NCBI GenBank assembly: GCA_004297165.1 | Contig: SCUJ01000007.1 | Coordinates: 31,959-95,958, forward strand | DNA: 64,000 nt | Direction of reading: 5' to 3' | DNA from: Gammaproteobacteria bacterium | Lineage (GTDB): Bacteria > Pseudomonadota > Gammaproteobacteria > Eutrophobiales > Eutrophobiaceae | Shown: positions 37,186 through 47,763 of the stretch, one piece after another | Position numbering within the stretch: position 1 is the stretch's first letter | Layout of the letters: each line of letters starts with the position of its first letter | Translations under genes and position numbers: made by a program | The notes under the pieces: generated by a model | Database searches by the model: none | What the model was told of the DNA's origin: nothing | What the model saw: the letters and a program-made list of their open reading frames with translations, nothing else

Positions 37186-38736
37186 ATGCTCGTTGCGGTG
37201 AGACACGAATTAATCAAATCCACGCTGATAGTTTCCTGCATGACCACGCTTTCCAGGATCACGGGGCTCGTGCGGGATGTCGTGATTGCGAGCCTGTTCG
37301 GGGCCGGCGCCGGCGTGGATGCCTTCATCGTGGCCTTTCGCATCCCCAATTTCCTGCGGCGGCTCTTTGCCGAAGGGGGGTTTTCACAGGCTTTCGTACC
37401 GGTTATTGCTGAATATCGGGAGACCCGCTCACAGGATGAGGTGCGGGCGCTGCTCGATCAGACCACTGCGTCCCTGGGTGCGATCCTGGCCCTGACCACG
37501 CTTGTCGGCGTGGTCGCCGCGCCAGTCCTGATCCTGATCTTCGCCCCTGGATTTGGCGATGAACCGGACAAACAGGAACTCGCGGCGGGAATGCTGCGCC
37601 TGACCTTCCCTTACCTCCTGTTCATCTCGCTCACTTCCCTCGCCGGGGGGATATTGAATACCTACCGGCGGTTTGCGGTACCCGCCTTTACCCCGGTCCT
37701 GCTGAACCTGAGTTTCATCGGCTGCGCGTTCTGGCTGGCACCGCGCCTTGAGCAACCGGTCACGGCGCTCGCCTGGGCGGTATTGCTTGGAGGGGTGGCC
37801 CAACTGATTTTTCAGGCGCCTTTCCTTATCCGGTTGCGCCTGTTTCCCCGCCCCGCATTCAACCGCGACCGTGAAGGCGTGAGGCGGATCTTCCGCCTGC
37901 TGCTGCCCACGCTCTTCGCCATCTCCATCACCCAGATCAATCTGCTCATCGATACCCTGATCGCTTCCTTTCTCGAGGATGGCAGCATCTCCTGGTTGTA
38001 TTATTCCGATCGGCTGGTCGAATTCCCCCTCGGCGTTTTCGGGATCGCGCTTTCCACGGTCATCCTGCCGAATCTTTCGGAACATCATGCGCGAAATTCC
38101 CTTGAAGATTTCCGCAGGACGCTGGACTGGTCCCTGCGTCTGGTCCTGCTGATCTCGCTGCCGGCTGCCATCGGCCTCATCCTGCTCTCCACACCGGCCC
38201 TGACCACCCTGTTTCAGTATCGTGAATTTGGACAACGCGATGTGTTGATGGCGGGTAAGAGCCTCTGCGGTTATGCCGTCGGTCTGCCGGCCTTCATCCT
38301 GGTCAAGGTGTTGGCGACGGGTTTCTTTTCCCGCCAGGATACCCGGACCCCCGTTGTCATCGGCAGCATCGCCATGTTCGCAGGGATTGTCTTCAATCTT
38401 TTGCTGGTGTTTCCCCTGCGACACGCCGGGCTCGCTCTCGCCACGTCGCTTTCCGCGTGGCTGAATGCGGCGTTGTTGTACCGGGCGCTCGATCGGGCCA
38501 ATGGCGGGATTATCGGCCCCGGCTGGCCTGCCTATCTCGGCAGGATCGCGGCGGCCCTTGGGTCGATGGCGCTGTTGTTGTGGTTGGCCGTACCTGCTGC
38601 CGATACTTGGACGGCATGGGGCACGACCTCGAGAATCGCCTGGCTGGTTTTCTGGACCGCATGTGGCGCGGGCGTGTATCTCGCGATAGCCAGGGCGATG
38701 GGGATCCGGTTAATGCAGATGACACATCATCCCTGA
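37186..38736 (+). CDS. murJ: Lipid II flippase MurJ
   Basis: A 516-residue membrane protein of the MATE-like MviN/MurJ family with about 14 hydrophobic segments. ITGLVRDVVIASLFGAGAGVDAFIVAFRIPNFLRRLFAEGGFSQAF-like N-terminal motifs (read from residue 25) are diagnostic. LIASFLEDGSISWLYYSDRL and FPLGVFGIALSTVILP follow in the middle. It moves lipid II across the inner membrane for peptidoglycan synthesis. ATG 37186 is chosen; a GTG four codons later is also possible. The rpsT/murJ-ribF-ileS-lspA order is classical. Confidence 0.95.
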   Translation: MLVAVRHELIKSTLIVSCMTTLSRITGLVRDVVIASLFGAGAGVDAFIVAFRIPNFLRRLFAEGGFSQAFVPVIAEYRETRSQDEVRALLDQTTASLGAILALTTLVGVVAAPVLILIFAPGFGDEPDKQELAAGMLRLTFPYLLFISLTSLAGGILNTYRRFAVPAFTPVLLNLSFIGCAFWLAPRLEQPVTALAWAVLLGGVAQLIFQAPFLIRLRLFPRPAFNRDREGVRRIFRLLLPTLFAISITQINLLIDTLIASFLEDGSISWLYYSDRLVEFPLGVFGIALSTVILPNLSEHHARNSLEDFRRTLDWSLRLVLLISLPAAIGLILLSTPALTTLFQYREFGQRDVLMAGKSLCGYAVGLPAFILVKVLATGFFSRQDTRTPVVIGSIAMFAGIVFNLLLVFPLRHAGLALATSLSAWLNAALLYRALDRANGGIIGPGWPAYLGRIAAALGSMALLLWLAVPAADTWTAWGTTSRIAWLVFWTACGAGVYLAIARAMGIRLMQMTHHP

Positions 38737-38763
38737 TGGTTATAATAACCGCGCCCGTGTGAC

Positions 38764-39735
38764 ATGGAACTGGTAAGAGACCTCCATAATCTGCAAAGCT
38801 GCCACCAGGAGTGCGTGGTCAGCATCGGCAATTATGATGGCGTGCACATCGGTCATCAGGCGGTCATCCGGCAATTGCGCGAGATCGCCTTGGCGCGCAG
38901 GCTCCCGGCGGTGGTCATGATCTTCGAGCCGCAACCGCTGGAATATTTCTCGCCGGCGAATGCCCCGGCAAGATTGACGGGGCTGCGGGATAAATTGCTC
39001 TGGTTGCAGGAGCAACACATCGATCGCGTGTTTTGTTTGAAATTTGGCGCGGCGCTCGCGAATCTCGAAGCGGAGGAATTCATATCCCGCCTGCTGGTGC
39101 AAGGACTCGATGTCAAACACCTGGTGGTGGGAGACGATTTCCGCTTCGGCAAGGGGCGGCGCGGCGATTTTTCGCTGCTGCGGCAATCCGGAAATAAATA
39201 CGGATTCGAGGTGATAGCGACGGAGACGCATTGCGCCGATGGCGTCCGGGTCAGCAGCAGCCGTATCCGCGATCTGCTGCAAGAGGGCAATCTAAAATCC
39301 GCGGCTGCGCTGCTCGGGCGCCCCTATAACATAAGTGGAAGGGTGGTGCACGGCGACCATCGCGGCCGGGAACTCGGTTTCCCCACCGCGAATATTTCGC
39401 TCAGGAGAAGCAAGTCGCCGCTGCACGGCGTCTATTCGGCGCGGGTGACGCTGCCGGACGGTGAGCAGCGCTCCGGTGTGGTAAATGTCGGCACGCGCCC
39501 GGTATTCGACGGCAGGAGGTTTCTGCTCGAAGCGCACCTTCCAGGATTCAGCGGGAACTTATATGGCGCGCACCTGCGGGTCGAGTTCCTGCGCTTCATC
39601 CGCGCGGAGCGGAAGTTCGCCTCGGTGGGCGACTTGTGCGATCAGATCAGGCGGGATATCGAAACTGCGGAACGACAGCGGTGCGAGGACGTTCAGGACT
39701 TTTCTAAAAGCGGTAATGTGACCAATGACAAATGA
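38764..39735 (+). CDS. ribF: Bifunctional riboflavin kinase / FMN adenylyltransferase
   Basis: A 323-residue protein. The N-terminal adenylyltransferase domain has CVVSIGNYDGVHIGHQAVI (nucleotidyl-transferase HxGH-type motif) and VVGDDFRFGKGRRGDF. The C-terminal flavokinase domain has GRVVHGDHRGRELGFPTANI, GVYSARV and GVVNVGTRPVF. It makes FMN and FAD. The last five codons (VTNDK) and the stop are built from heptamer repeat sequence, which may have altered the original C-terminus. Confidence 0.95.
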   Translation: MELVRDLHNLQSCHQECVVSIGNYDGVHIGHQAVIRQLREIALARRLPAVVMIFEPQPLEYFSPANAPARLTGLRDKLLWLQEQHIDRVFCLKFGAALANLEAEEFISRLLVQGLDVKHLVVGDDFRFGKGRRGDFSLLRQSGNKYGFEVIATETHCADGVRVSSSRIRDLLQEGNLKSAAALLGRPYNISGRVVHGDHRGRELGFPTANISLRRSKSPLHGVYSARVTLPDGEQRSGVVNVGTRPVFDGRRFLLEAHLPGFSGNLYGAHLRVEFLRFIRAERKFASVGDLCDQIRRDIETAERQRCEDVQDFSKSGNVTNDK

Positions 39736-39753
39736 CAATTGACAAATGACCAA
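39719..39753 (+). repeat. Tandem TGACCAA/TGACAAA heptamer array
   Basis: Five contiguous 7-base units: TGACCAA, TGACAAA, TGACAAT, TGACAAA, TGACCAA. The array supplies the end and stop codon of ribF and the start codon of ileS. It is related to the array at 4027-4068. Confidence 0.85.
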
Positions 39754-42544
39754 GAGTTATAAAGACACGCTCAATCTGCCGCAGACCGGCTTTCCGATGA
39801 AGGCCAATCTGGCCCAGCATGAGCCGGAGATGCTGCGGCATTGGGAGGAGATCGATCTCTATCGCAAGATCCGCGAACACAAGGCGGGAGCGCCCCGATT
39901 TGTCCTGCACGATGGACCCCCTTATGCCAATGGCGACATCCACATCGGCCACGCCCTGAACAAGATCCTGAAGGACATCATCATCAAGGCGCGGGGCTTC
40001 AGCGGTTACGATGCCCCGTACGTGCCAGGCTGGGATTGTCATGGGCTGCCGATCGAATTGTTCGTGGAAAAGAAGTTCGGCAAGGCCGGTCACAAGGTCG
40101 ATGCGCGGACCTTCCGGAACGCCTGCCGCGAATATGCGGCGCGCCAGGTGGAAAACCAGAAGACGGATTTCATCCGTCTCGGCGTGCTGGGGGATTGGGA
40201 GCGCCCCTATCTGACCATGGCCTTTCCGACCGAGGCGAACATCATCCGGTGTCTGGCGAAGATGATCGATGCCGGTCACATGATCCGGGGATATAAACCG
40301 GTCTATTGGTGCACCGAGTGCGGTTCCGCGCTGGCCGAGGCCGAGGTCGAGTATGAAGACAAATCCTCGCCCGAGATCGATGTTTGTTTTGCCATGGCGG
40401 ATCCACGACAGGCGGCGGCGTTGTTCCATAGCGACGCGGCGCGCCCCATCGATATCGTGATCTGGACGACCACGCCCTGGACGCTCCCCGCCAATCAGGC
40501 CGTCGCCGTGCATCCGGACTTCGATTATGTTCTGGTCGATGCAGGCCACCGTCTGCTCGTGTTGGCGGAATCCCTCGCCGCCGCGGTCATGCATCGTTGC
40601 CGGATCGAATCGTATACGGTGCTCGGACGGACCAAGGGCCGGCATCTGGAACATCTGCAATTGCGGCATCCGTTCCTGGATCGCCAAGTGCCGGTAATTC
40701 TTGGCGGGCATGTCACGTCCGAGGCCGGAACCGGCGCCGTGCACACGGCCCCCGGTCATGGCCATGACGACTATGTGGTCGGTTTGCAATACAAACTCAA
40801 GGTGGAAAATCCCGTGGACGGCAATGGCGTGTTCCTGCCGGATACGCCGCTGGTTGGAGGCATCCACGTCAACGCCGCGAATGGTGTTCTGATCGAAAGG
40901 ATGCGGACGGACGGAACGCTGCTCGCCGCCGGCAACATCACGCACAGTTACCCGCACTGCTGGCGTCACAAATGCCCCGTGATCTTCCGGGCCACGCCGC
41001 AGTGGTTCTTCACCATGGACGGCAGGGGCCTGCGCCAGGATGCATTGGCGGCGATCCGCGAGGTTTCCTGGACGCCGGCCTGGGGCGAGCAGCGCATCGC
41101 CGGGATGGTGAGCGAGCGGAATGACTGGTGCATCTCGAGGCAGCGAACCTGGGGCGTGCCGATCACCGTGTTCATCCACAAGCAGACCGGCGAATTGCAT
41201 CCGGATACCATGCGGTTGATGGACAAGGTGGCCACGCGCGTTGAACAAGCGGGGATCGACGTATGGTTCGATCTGGATCCCGAGGAACTGCTGGGAGCCG
41301 GGCATCACGAGTATGACAAGATCGGCGACACGCTCGATGTATGGTTCGATTCCGGCGTCACGCATACCGCGGTCATGGCTGGGGATGAGCGCATGCATTT
41401 TCCCGCGGATCTGTATCTGGAGGGATCGGATCAACATCGCGGCTGGTTTCAATCCTCGCTGCTGACCGCGGTCGGAATGCACCGGCGGGCGCCCTACCGC
41501 GGTGTACTGACCCACGGCTTCACCGTCGACGCCCAGCGCATGAAGATGTCCAAATCGCGCGGCAACGTCGTCTCGCCGCAGAAGGTGATGAAAAGTCTGG
41601 GGGCGGATGTCCTGCGGCTGTGGGTTGCGGCGACCGACTACAGCGGGGAGATGAGCGTTTCCGACGAGATCCTCAAGCGCACCTCGGACGCCTACCGGAG
41701 GTTGCGCAATACCTCTCGTTACCTGCTGGCGAACCTGGACGGATTCGATCCGGCCCGGGATTGTGTGGCGCCGGAAAAGCTGCTGAGTCTGGATCGCTGG
41801 ATCCTTGCCGGCGCGGCCGAGCAGCAAAGTCGATTGGCACATCTCTATGAGCGGTATGAATTTCACCAAATCTACCAGTTGCTGCATCAATATTGCGGCG
41901 TGACGCTGAGCAACTTTTATCTGGATGTGATCAAGGATCGCATCTATACCATGCCGGTGGACAGTATGGCGCGCCGGTCGGCGCAAACCGTGATGTATCA
42001 TGTGCTGGAGGCTTTCGTGCGCTGGATTGCGCCGATCCTGAGTTTCACCGCGGATGAGATTTGGCGATATATGCCCGGCAAGCGCGGCGTCTCGGTATTT
42101 CTGGAAGACTGGTATCGAGAAATCCCCGTGATTGCCGACGCCCGCGATGATCTCTGGAAACAGGTCCTGGGACTGCGTGATGTCGTCACCGGGCAATTGG
42201 AGATCCTGCGCGTGAACGGCGGGATCGGATCATCGCTGGATGCCGAAGTCACGATCTATTGCGACGATGAATACAGAAACCTGCTCGCCGATCTGGACGA
42301 TGAATTGCGCTTTGCCCTGATCACGTCGAGGGCCACGGTCTTGCCTGCCGGCATGCGGCCGGAGCACGCGGCGCCAGATGAGAAGCTGGGGATCTGGGTG
42401 GTGGCGCGGCCTTCGCCGCATGCGAAATGCATTCGTTGCTGGCATCATCGGGAGGATGTGGGAACGCACCATGAACATCCCGAGTTATGCGGACGCTGCG
42501 TGGATAACATCGCGGGACCAGGGGAGCGGCGGCGGCACGCCTGA
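39746..42544 (+). CDS. ileS: Isoleucyl-tRNA synthetase
   Basis: A 932-residue class I synthetase. N-terminal [24 protein letters not shown] is IleS-specific. The HIGH motif is in [20 protein letters not shown] (about residue 60) and the KMSKS motif in [25 protein letters not shown] marks the CP1 editing domain. The C-terminal cysteines ([17 protein letters not shown]) form the zinc-finger of bacterial IleS. The ATG at 39746 lies inside a heptamer repeat with no good ribosome binding site. It is followed after 5 bp by lspA. Confidence 0.97.
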   Translation: MTKSYKDTLNLPQTGFPMKANLAQHEPEMLRHWEEIDLYRKIREHKAGAPRFVLHDGPPYANGDIHIGHALNKILKDIIIKARGFSGYDAPYVPGWDCHGLPIELFVEKKFGKAGHKVDARTFRNACREYAARQVENQKTDFIRLGVLGDWERPYLTMAFPTEANIIRCLAKMIDAGHMIRGYKPVYWCTECGSALAEAEVEYEDKSSPEIDVCFAMADPRQAAALFHSDAARPIDIVIWTTTPWTLPANQAVAVHPDFDYVLVDAGHRLLVLAESLAAAVMHRCRIESYTVLGRTKGRHLEHLQLRHPFLDRQVPVILGGHVTSEAGTGAVHTAPGHGHDDYVVGLQYKLKVENPVDGNGVFLPDTPLVGGIHVNAANGVLIERMRTDGTLLAAGNITHSYPHCWRHKCPVIFRATPQWFFTMDGRGLRQDALAAIREVSWTPAWGEQRIAGMVSERNDWCISRQRTWGVPITVFIHKQTGELHPDTMRLMDKVATRVEQAGIDVWFDLDPEELLGAGHHEYDKIGDTLDVWFDSGVTHTAVMAGDERMHFPADLYLEGSDQHRGWFQSSLLTAVGMHRRAPYRGVLTHGFTVDAQRMKMSKSRGNVVSPQKVMKSLGADVLRLWVAATDYSGEMSVSDEILKRTSDAYRRLRNTSRYLLANLDGFDPARDCVAPEKLLSLDRWILAGAAEQQSRLAHLYERYEFHQIYQLLHQYCGVTLSNFYLDVIKDRIYTMPVDSMARRSAQTVMYHVLEAFVRWIAPILSFTADEIWRYMPGKRGVSVFLEDWYREIPVIADARDDLWKQVLGLRDVVTGQLEILRVNGGIGSSLDAEVTIYCDDEYRNLLADLDDELRFALITSRATVLPAGMRPEHAAPDEKLGIWVVARPSPHAKCIRCWHHREDVGTHHEHPELCGRCVDNIAGPGERRRHA

Positions 42545-42549
42545 TCGTC

Positions 42550-43071
42550 ATGAATTCAGCTACCGCCAGCAGGGGAATCAAATGGGTATGGCTGACTTTA
42601 TTGGTAATCGGCATCGATCAGATCGTGAAGGATCGAATCTCCGCCAGCCTTGTCTATCTCGAACCCGTATCCCTGTTACCGTTCCTCAATCTCACGCTGG
42701 TGCATAACACCGGCGCCGCCTTCAGTTTCCTCAACGATGCCGGAGGCTGGCAGCGCTGGTTCTTTATGGCGCTTTCCACCGGCGTCAGCGTGGCGCTTCT
42801 GATCTGGTTATATACATTGCCTGGTCAACGGCGCTGGCTGGCGGCCAGTCTCGCGCTAATTTTGGGTGGCGCCGTCGGAAATCTGATCGATCGTATCGCC
42901 GCCGGGTATGTCATCGATTTTATCGATGTCTTCTATGGAACGTGGCATTTCCCTGCCTTCAATGTGGCTGATTCGGCCATCACCATAGGCGCAATCATGT
43001 TGATCATCGATACCTTCTGGTTCGATGGGGCGGTCGTTACAACGCATGACGGCAAACCGGGTGGCGGCTGA
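42550..43071 (+). CDS. lspA: Lipoprotein signal peptidase
   Basis: A 173-residue inner-membrane aspartyl peptidase with four hydrophobic segments. [32 protein letters not shown] and [11 protein letters not shown] are present, with the catalytic aspartates in the last two. It cleaves prolipoproteins. The usual fkpB gene between lspA and ispH is missing, and the gap to ispH is only 62 bp. Confidence 0.95.
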   Translation: MNSATASRGIKWVWLTLLVIGIDQIVKDRISASLVYLEPVSLLPFLNLTLVHNTGAAFSFLNDAGGWQRWFFMALSTGVSVALLIWLYTLPGQRRWLAASLALILGGAVGNLIDRIAAGYVIDFIDVFYGTWHFPAFNVADSAITIGAIMLIIDTFWFDGAVVTTHDGKPGGG

Positions 43072-43133
43072 GCCGCTATCGGGAGTAGAATGAGTCAACC
43101 ACGCAGTAATTTACCATTCGGAATCAGGTCATT

Positions 43134-44078
43134 ATGCAGATAACACTAGCGAATCCCAGAGGATTTTGCGCCGGAGTCGATCGGGCCATAGAGATCGTCG
43201 AACGCGCGCTCGCCATCTATGGCGCGCCTGTGTTTGTGCGCCACGAGGTGGTGCACAATAAATATGTCGTCAACACCCTGCGATCCAAGGGCGCCGTTTT
43301 TGTCGAGGAACTGGATGAGGTTCCCGACAACGCCACGGTGATCTTCAGCGCCCACGGCGTGGCCAAGGCGGTGCGCAAGGAGGCCGCGCGGCGGAAATTG
43401 CGGGTCTTCGACGCCATCTGCCCACTCGTGACCAAGGTGCATATGGAGGTGGGGCATTATCAGGATGAGGGCCGTGAATGTATCCTCATTGGCCACGCGG
43501 GACATCCCGAAGTGGAAGGCACGCTGGGTCAGTATCACAGCGAGGAAGGCCGCGGCGGCATGTATCTGGTCGAATCCCTGGAAGACGTGGATAAGCTGCA
43601 AATCAAAAATCCAGAGTTCCTCGCCTTTGTTACTCAGACCACCTTGTCGATGAACGATACGGCGGAGATCATCGATGCCCTGCGCAAACGGTTCCCGAGA
43701 ATTGTCGGTCCCAAGAAGGAAGATATCTGTTATGCCACGCAGAACCGGCAGGATGCCGTGAAGAAACTGACCCGCGATTGTGATCTGGTCCTCGTCGTCG
43801 GTTCAACCAACAGCTCCAATTCCACCCGTTTGATGGAATTGTCCCAGAAGGTGGGAGTGCCCGCCTATCTAATCGACGGCGCTGACGAGATCAAGAAGGA
43901 ATGGCTGGTAAACAACCCGAGAATTGGAGTGACGGCAGGCGCCTCCGCGCCTGAGGTCCTGGTCGAAGCCGTACTCAACAAGCTGAAGGAGTGGGGCGCA
44001 GATGCGATTGTCGAGGCGCCGGGGATTCGGGAGAAGGTGGTTTTTTCATTGCCCAAGGAACTCGCGAAGGCGGGTTGA
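43134..44078 (+). CDS. ispH: 4-hydroxy-3-methylbut-2-enyl diphosphate reductase
   Basis: A 314-residue iron-sulfur enzyme that ends the MEP pathway. Cys12 ([12 protein letters not shown]), Cys near 96 ([12 protein letters not shown]) and Cys near 197 ([12 protein letters not shown]) are the three cluster ligands. [11 protein letters not shown] and [12 protein letters not shown] are conserved substrate segments. It follows ileS-lspA as in other gammaproteobacteria. Confidence 0.96.
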   Translation: MQITLANPRGFCAGVDRAIEIVERALAIYGAPVFVRHEVVHNKYVVNTLRSKGAVFVEELDEVPDNATVIFSAHGVAKAVRKEAARRKLRVFDAICPLVTKVHMEVGHYQDEGRECILIGHAGHPEVEGTLGQYHSEEGRGGMYLVESLEDVDKLQIKNPEFLAFVTQTTLSMNDTAEIIDALRKRFPRIVGPKKEDICYATQNRQDAVKKLTRDCDLVLVVGSTNSSNSTRLMELSQKVGVPAYLIDGADEIKKEWLVNNPRIGVTAGASAPEVLVEAVLNKLKEWGADAIVEAPGIREKVVFSLPKELAKAG

Positions 44079-44109
44079 TCCAGTAACCTTGGTCGAATCC
44101 GGGGTTTTA

Positions 44110-44571
44110 TCAAGGATTGTTCCCCTTCACGGCTTTGTAGCCCACACCCTCGAACAGTTTTACCAACTCCTGTTCTTTATAATCAGAAAGGATCTTGTCC
44201 CCGATTATGACCGTGGGCGCCTTCAATGCCCCGGAGATCTTCGTCAGTTCGTCCTGTAACTCTTGATTGCCATCGATGTTTTTCACGGTCGGGGCGATGC
44301 CGTATCGGGAGAAAAATTTCATGTAGGCATCGCAGGCCGCGCATTTCGGAACGAGGTATATCGTTATGGCCGGCTTCGCTGTGACCGGTCCGGCATCCGG
44401 CGTTCCAGTCGCGTAATCCTTGCTCTGTACCTGAGTGGTTTCAGGCGGACACACGGTCTGAAAGGTGCGCGCTCCGGCCGCATCCTCGCACTCGACGATG
44501 GTCGCCGCCGTCGCCGTGATACTGCATAGCGACATAAGGAGAAGGCTGAGAGTCCGTGACGATGATTTCAT
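44110..44571 (-). CDS. Exported DUF4124 / glutaredoxin-like protein
   Basis: A 153-residue protein with a signal peptide (LSLLLMSLCSITATAA). The mature N-terminus, VECEDAAGARTFQTVCPP, resembles a DUF4124 domain. The C-terminal part is a glutaredoxin-like fold: AITIYLVPKCAACDAYMKFFSRYGI with a C-A-A-C active site, then KAPTVIIGDKILSDYKEQELVKLFEG with the cis-proline segment. GAGGA precedes the ATG at 44571, which decides this start over a much longer frame overlapping the LysR gene. It probably acts in periplasmic thiol-disulfide exchange. It converges on ispH. Confidence 0.8.
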   Translation of the reverse strand: MKSSSRTLSLLLMSLCSITATAATIVECEDAAGARTFQTVCPPETTQVQSKDYATGTPDAGPVTAKPAITIYLVPKCAACDAYMKFFSRYGIAPTVKNIDGNQELQDELTKISGALKAPTVIIGDKILSDYKEQELVKLFEGVGYKAVKGNNP

Positions 44572-44662
44572 GATTATCCTCGATGAGCCGTAGATATCGG
44601 CTCTTGGTTTACCCGGGTTTTGAAATCCTAACACGGTCCCGGTCACAGGGGGAAGAATACGG

Positions 44663-45541
44663 TTAATGCCCATCGGCATGCGCTTCCAATACGGTGATGA
44701 AGCTGTTCGCGGCATTGGACAGGGTATGGTACTCATGCACGATATAACCGAGGCTTCTGCTGATATGGAAGTTGCGTACGTTCAGGATTCGCAGATCATC
44801 ATCGAGCATGGTCCGCGGCAGCACGCTCCAGGCCATGCCGATGCTGACCATCATCCGGATCGTCTCCAGGTAGTTGGTCGACATCTCTGGTTTCAGGTTG
44901 TAACCACGGGCCTGGAATTGCGCCTCGATCAGTTTACGGGTGAAGGTGTTTTCCGCAGGCAGTATGACCGGGAACTTTACCAAATCTTCGAACGAGACTT
45001 TCGAATTTCCGGCCAGAGGATGATCGCGGGCAATCATGAGACATAACCCGTCTTCCCACAGCGACTGGGCATTGATCTTCAGTAATTTATGCGGCGCGAG
45101 GGTCACGATCGCGAGTTCTATTCCGCCATGCGCCACTTCCTCATAGGCGCGTTCCGATTCGAGAAAAGAGATATCGATTTTGACCTGAGGATAACGCTCG
45201 GTGTATTCGCGCAACACCGGCGGCAATCGATGCAGCCCGATGTGGTGACTGGCGGCGAGAGTCAGCGTTCCTGAAACCTGGGAGCTGAGATTCGCTATCA
45301 AAATACGGGTTGTGTTGATCTCGCGGGTTATCGTTCTCGCCCGATCCAGCAATATCCGCCCTGCCTCGGTCAGCAGGACCTGCCGGCCGATTCGATCGAA
45401 GAGTTTTACTCTCAGATTCCCCTCTAATAAGGCGATACGCTTGCTGATGGCAGGCTGGGTGAGATGGAGCTTTTCCGCGGCCAGAGAAAATGAGGCGGTT
45501 TCCGCCACCGCAATGAAGGCCGTAAGCTGGCTTGATTCCAT
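44663..45541 (-). CDS. LysR-family transcriptional regulator
   Basis: A 292-residue LysR protein. The N-terminal winged HTH (FIAVAETASFSLAAEKLHLTQPAISKRIALLE) occupies residues 8-60. The effector-binding domain follows, with GTLTLAASHHIGLHRLPPVLREY. It is divergent from leuC across 125 bp that hold a T-N11-A dyad, so it probably controls the leuCD-cimA genes and itself. Its effector may be a branched-chain intermediate such as isopropylmalate or citramalate. Confidence 0.88.
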   Translation of the reverse strand: MESSQLTAFIAVAETASFSLAAEKLHLTQPAISKRIALLEGNLRVKLFDRIGRQVLLTEAGRILLDRARTITREINTTRILIANLSSQVSGTLTLAASHHIGLHRLPPVLREYTERYPQVKIDISFLESERAYEEVAHGGIELAIVTLAPHKLLKINAQSLWEDGLCLMIARDHPLAGNSKVSFEDLVKFPVILPAENTFTRKLIEAQFQARGYNLKPEMSTNYLETIRMMVSIGMAWSVLPRTMLDDDLRILNVRNFHISRSLGYIVHEYHTLSNAANSFITVLEAHADGH

Positions 45542-45553
45542 GGATTACAGATT

Positions 45554-45578
45554 ATTGAATTCCAACAAGGAATACAAT
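45554..45578. promoter_or_regulatory. LysR-type binding dyad
   Basis: ATTGAATTCC (45554-45563) and GGAATACAAT (45569-45578) are inverted copies with one mismatch around AACAA. The centre fits the LysR T-N11-A rule. It begins 13 bp upstream of the lysR start, in the lysR-leuC divergent region. Confidence 0.6.
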
Positions 45579-45666
45579 ATATGAAATTAATGAATTTGTT
45601 TTATAAATAGGGACTCGTTAGTATGTTCAATCCCTAAAGTCATCAACTATTCCAGGCATTACTGTC

Positions 45667-47091
45667 ATGACGTCGAAGAAAACAATGTACGAAAAGATCT
45701 GGGAGAATCACCTGGTGCATGAAGCGCCTGGTCAGGCCCCGATCCTTTATATAGACAGACACCTGCTGCACGAAGTCACCAGTCCGCAGGCCTTCGAAGG
45801 TCTGCGCGTCGCCGGGAGAAAGATCCGCCGGCCTGATGCCAACCTCGCCACACTGGATCACTGTGTACCTACGCGCGAACGGCAACTCCCCATCCGTGAT
45901 CCCATCGCCCGCAAACAGGTTGAGGTGATGATCGAAAATTGCCAGGTGAACGGGCTGCGGCTTTATGACATGCAGAGCCGCAACAATGGCATCATCCACA
46001 TCGTGGTCCCCGAGCACGGGTTTGTGCATCCCGGCATGACTGTGGTCTGCGGCGACAGCCACACCGCCACACACGGGGCCTTCGGCGCGCTGGCTTTCGG
46101 GATCGGGACCTCCGAGGTGGAGCATGTGCTGGCGACACAGACCCTGCGGCAAAAAAAATCGATGACCATGCTGGTGCGCGTCAGCGGGCGGCTAGCACCC
46201 GGATGCACCGCGAAGGATATCGCGCTTGCCATCATCGGCCGCATCGGCACTGCCGGAGGCACCGGTCACGTGATCGAATACACCGGCGAGGCTGTGACCG
46301 AGCTCAGCATGGAGGGACGGATGACCCTTTGCAATCTGGCGATAGAGAGCGGCGCACGCGCGGGACTCGTGGCGCCGGATGAAAAAACGCTCGCGTATCT
46401 GAAAGATAAAGAATTCGCCCCGCAAGGGAAGGATTGGGACGCGTCTGTGGCTTATTGGCGCGGTATTGCCACGGATCCAGGGGCGAAGTTCGACAAGGTG
46501 GTGGAAATCGACGCGGGTGCGATGGCGCCGCAGGTGACCTGGGGAACGTCGCCGGAGCAGGTGATCGGCGTGGACGGCATGGTTCCGGCCCCCGGGGACT
46601 ATACAGATCCGGGAAAACGCCAGGCTTGCGTCAACGCCTTGACCTACATGGGGCTTGCCGCGGGTACGAAGATAACCGATATACCCATCGACTTCGTTTT
46701 TCTGGGGTCCTGCACAAATGGCCGCATTGAGGATTTCCGGGCCGCCGCGGCGCTGGTGAAGGGCACGCATGTTTCCGAGCGGGTGACCGCACTCGCCGTC
46801 CCCGGTTCCTATCAGGTCAAACAACAAGCCGAGGCCGAGGGTCTGGATCGGATCTTTATCGAGGCGGGTTGGGAGTGGCGCGATCCGGGTTGTTCCATGT
46901 GTCTTGCCATGAATGGCGATGAACTGCGGGAAGGCCAGCGTTGCGCTTCAACCTCCAACCGGAATTTCGAGGGGCGCCAAGGCAAGGGTGGACGGACTCA
47001 CCTCGTCTCCCCGGCAATGGCGGCCGCGGCCGCGGCAGCGGGCAAATTCGTCGACATCCGCAACATGCAACACGGCAGGGAGACTGAGTAA
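45667..47091 (+). CDS. leuC: 3-isopropylmalate dehydratase large subunit
   Basis: A 474-residue aconitase-family large subunit. [28 protein letters not shown] is typical of LeuC. The 4Fe-4S cysteines are in [16 protein letters not shown] and [10 protein letters not shown]. It isomerises isopropylmalate and, in many bacteria, citramalate. ATG 45667 or 45685 may be the start. Its TAA overlaps the leuD ATG. Confidence 0.95.
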   Translation: MTSKKTMYEKIWENHLVHEAPGQAPILYIDRHLLHEVTSPQAFEGLRVAGRKIRRPDANLATLDHCVPTRERQLPIRDPIARKQVEVMIENCQVNGLRLYDMQSRNNGIIHIVVPEHGFVHPGMTVVCGDSHTATHGAFGALAFGIGTSEVEHVLATQTLRQKKSMTMLVRVSGRLAPGCTAKDIALAIIGRIGTAGGTGHVIEYTGEAVTELSMEGRMTLCNLAIESGARAGLVAPDEKTLAYLKDKEFAPQGKDWDASVAYWRGIATDPGAKFDKVVEIDAGAMAPQVTWGTSPEQVIGVDGMVPAPGDYTDPGKRQACVNALTYMGLAAGTKITDIPIDFVFLGSCTNGRIEDFRAAAALVKGTHVSERVTALAVPGSYQVKQQAEAEGLDRIFIEAGWEWRDPGCSMCLAMNGDELREGQRCASTSNRNFEGRQGKGGRTHLVSPAMAAAAAAAGKFVDIRNMQHGRETE

Positions 47092-47702
47092 TGAAACCTT
47101 ATGAAAAACATACCAGCATCGCCGCCTTGCTCAACCGCAGCAATGTAGATACCGATCAGATCATTCCCAAGCAGTTTCTGAAAAAAGTGGAACGCTCTGG
47201 GTTCGGCATTCACCTCTTTCATGACTGGCGTTTTCTGCCTGATGGCCGCCCGAACCCGGATTTCGAACTGAACAAACCCGCCTTCCAGGGCGCCAGGATA
47301 CTGGTCGCCGGGGATAATTTCGGTTGCGGGTCCTCCCGCGAGCACGCCCCGTGGGCGATCGCCGACTATGGTTTCAACACCATCATCGCCACCAGTTTCG
47401 CGGATATCTTTTTCAACAATTGTTTCAAGAACGGCATCCTGCCGATCACGGTCGACAGAACGGAACTCGATGCCCTGATCACGGAGATCGATGCGAATCC
47501 AGGCGCGCGATTCACCGTGGATCTGGAGGAACAGACCGTAGAGACGGAATCCGGCCGCGTCATCCGTTTTACCATAGACGATTTTCGCAAGAAGAATCTG
47601 TTGAAGGGTCTCGATGAGATCGGTCTGACCCTGGAGTTCGAGCGGCAGATTGCCGCATTCGAGGCGGAGCAGAAAACACGCCTGCGCTGGTTGTGGAACT
47701 GA
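47091..47702 (+). CDS. leuD: 3-isopropylmalate dehydratase small subunit
   Basis: A 203-residue swivel-domain subunit: VDTDQIIPKQFLK near residue 20, then NFGCGSSREHAPWAIADYGF, the LeuD active-site signature. The length fits E. coli LeuD (201). It overlaps leuC by one base and is followed by the citramalate-synthase-like gene after 61 bp. Confidence 0.95.
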   Translation: MKPYEKHTSIAALLNRSNVDTDQIIPKQFLKKVERSGFGIHLFHDWRFLPDGRPNPDFELNKPAFQGARILVAGDNFGCGSSREHAPWAIADYGFNTIIATSFADIFFNNCFKNGILPITVDRTELDALITEIDANPGARFTVDLEEQTVETESGRVIRFTIDDFRKKNLLKGLDEIGLTLEFERQIAAFEAEQKTRLRWLWN

Positions 47703-47763
47703 AAACGGTTCAGGCGGACAAATCAGTTCTGTATACTCGGTAGAGAATCTCATTTGGTGAAAC

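Noticed and set aside
39704..42196. 830-codon frame opposite ileS
   Set aside because: Antisense shadow of ileS, whose motifs are unambiguous.
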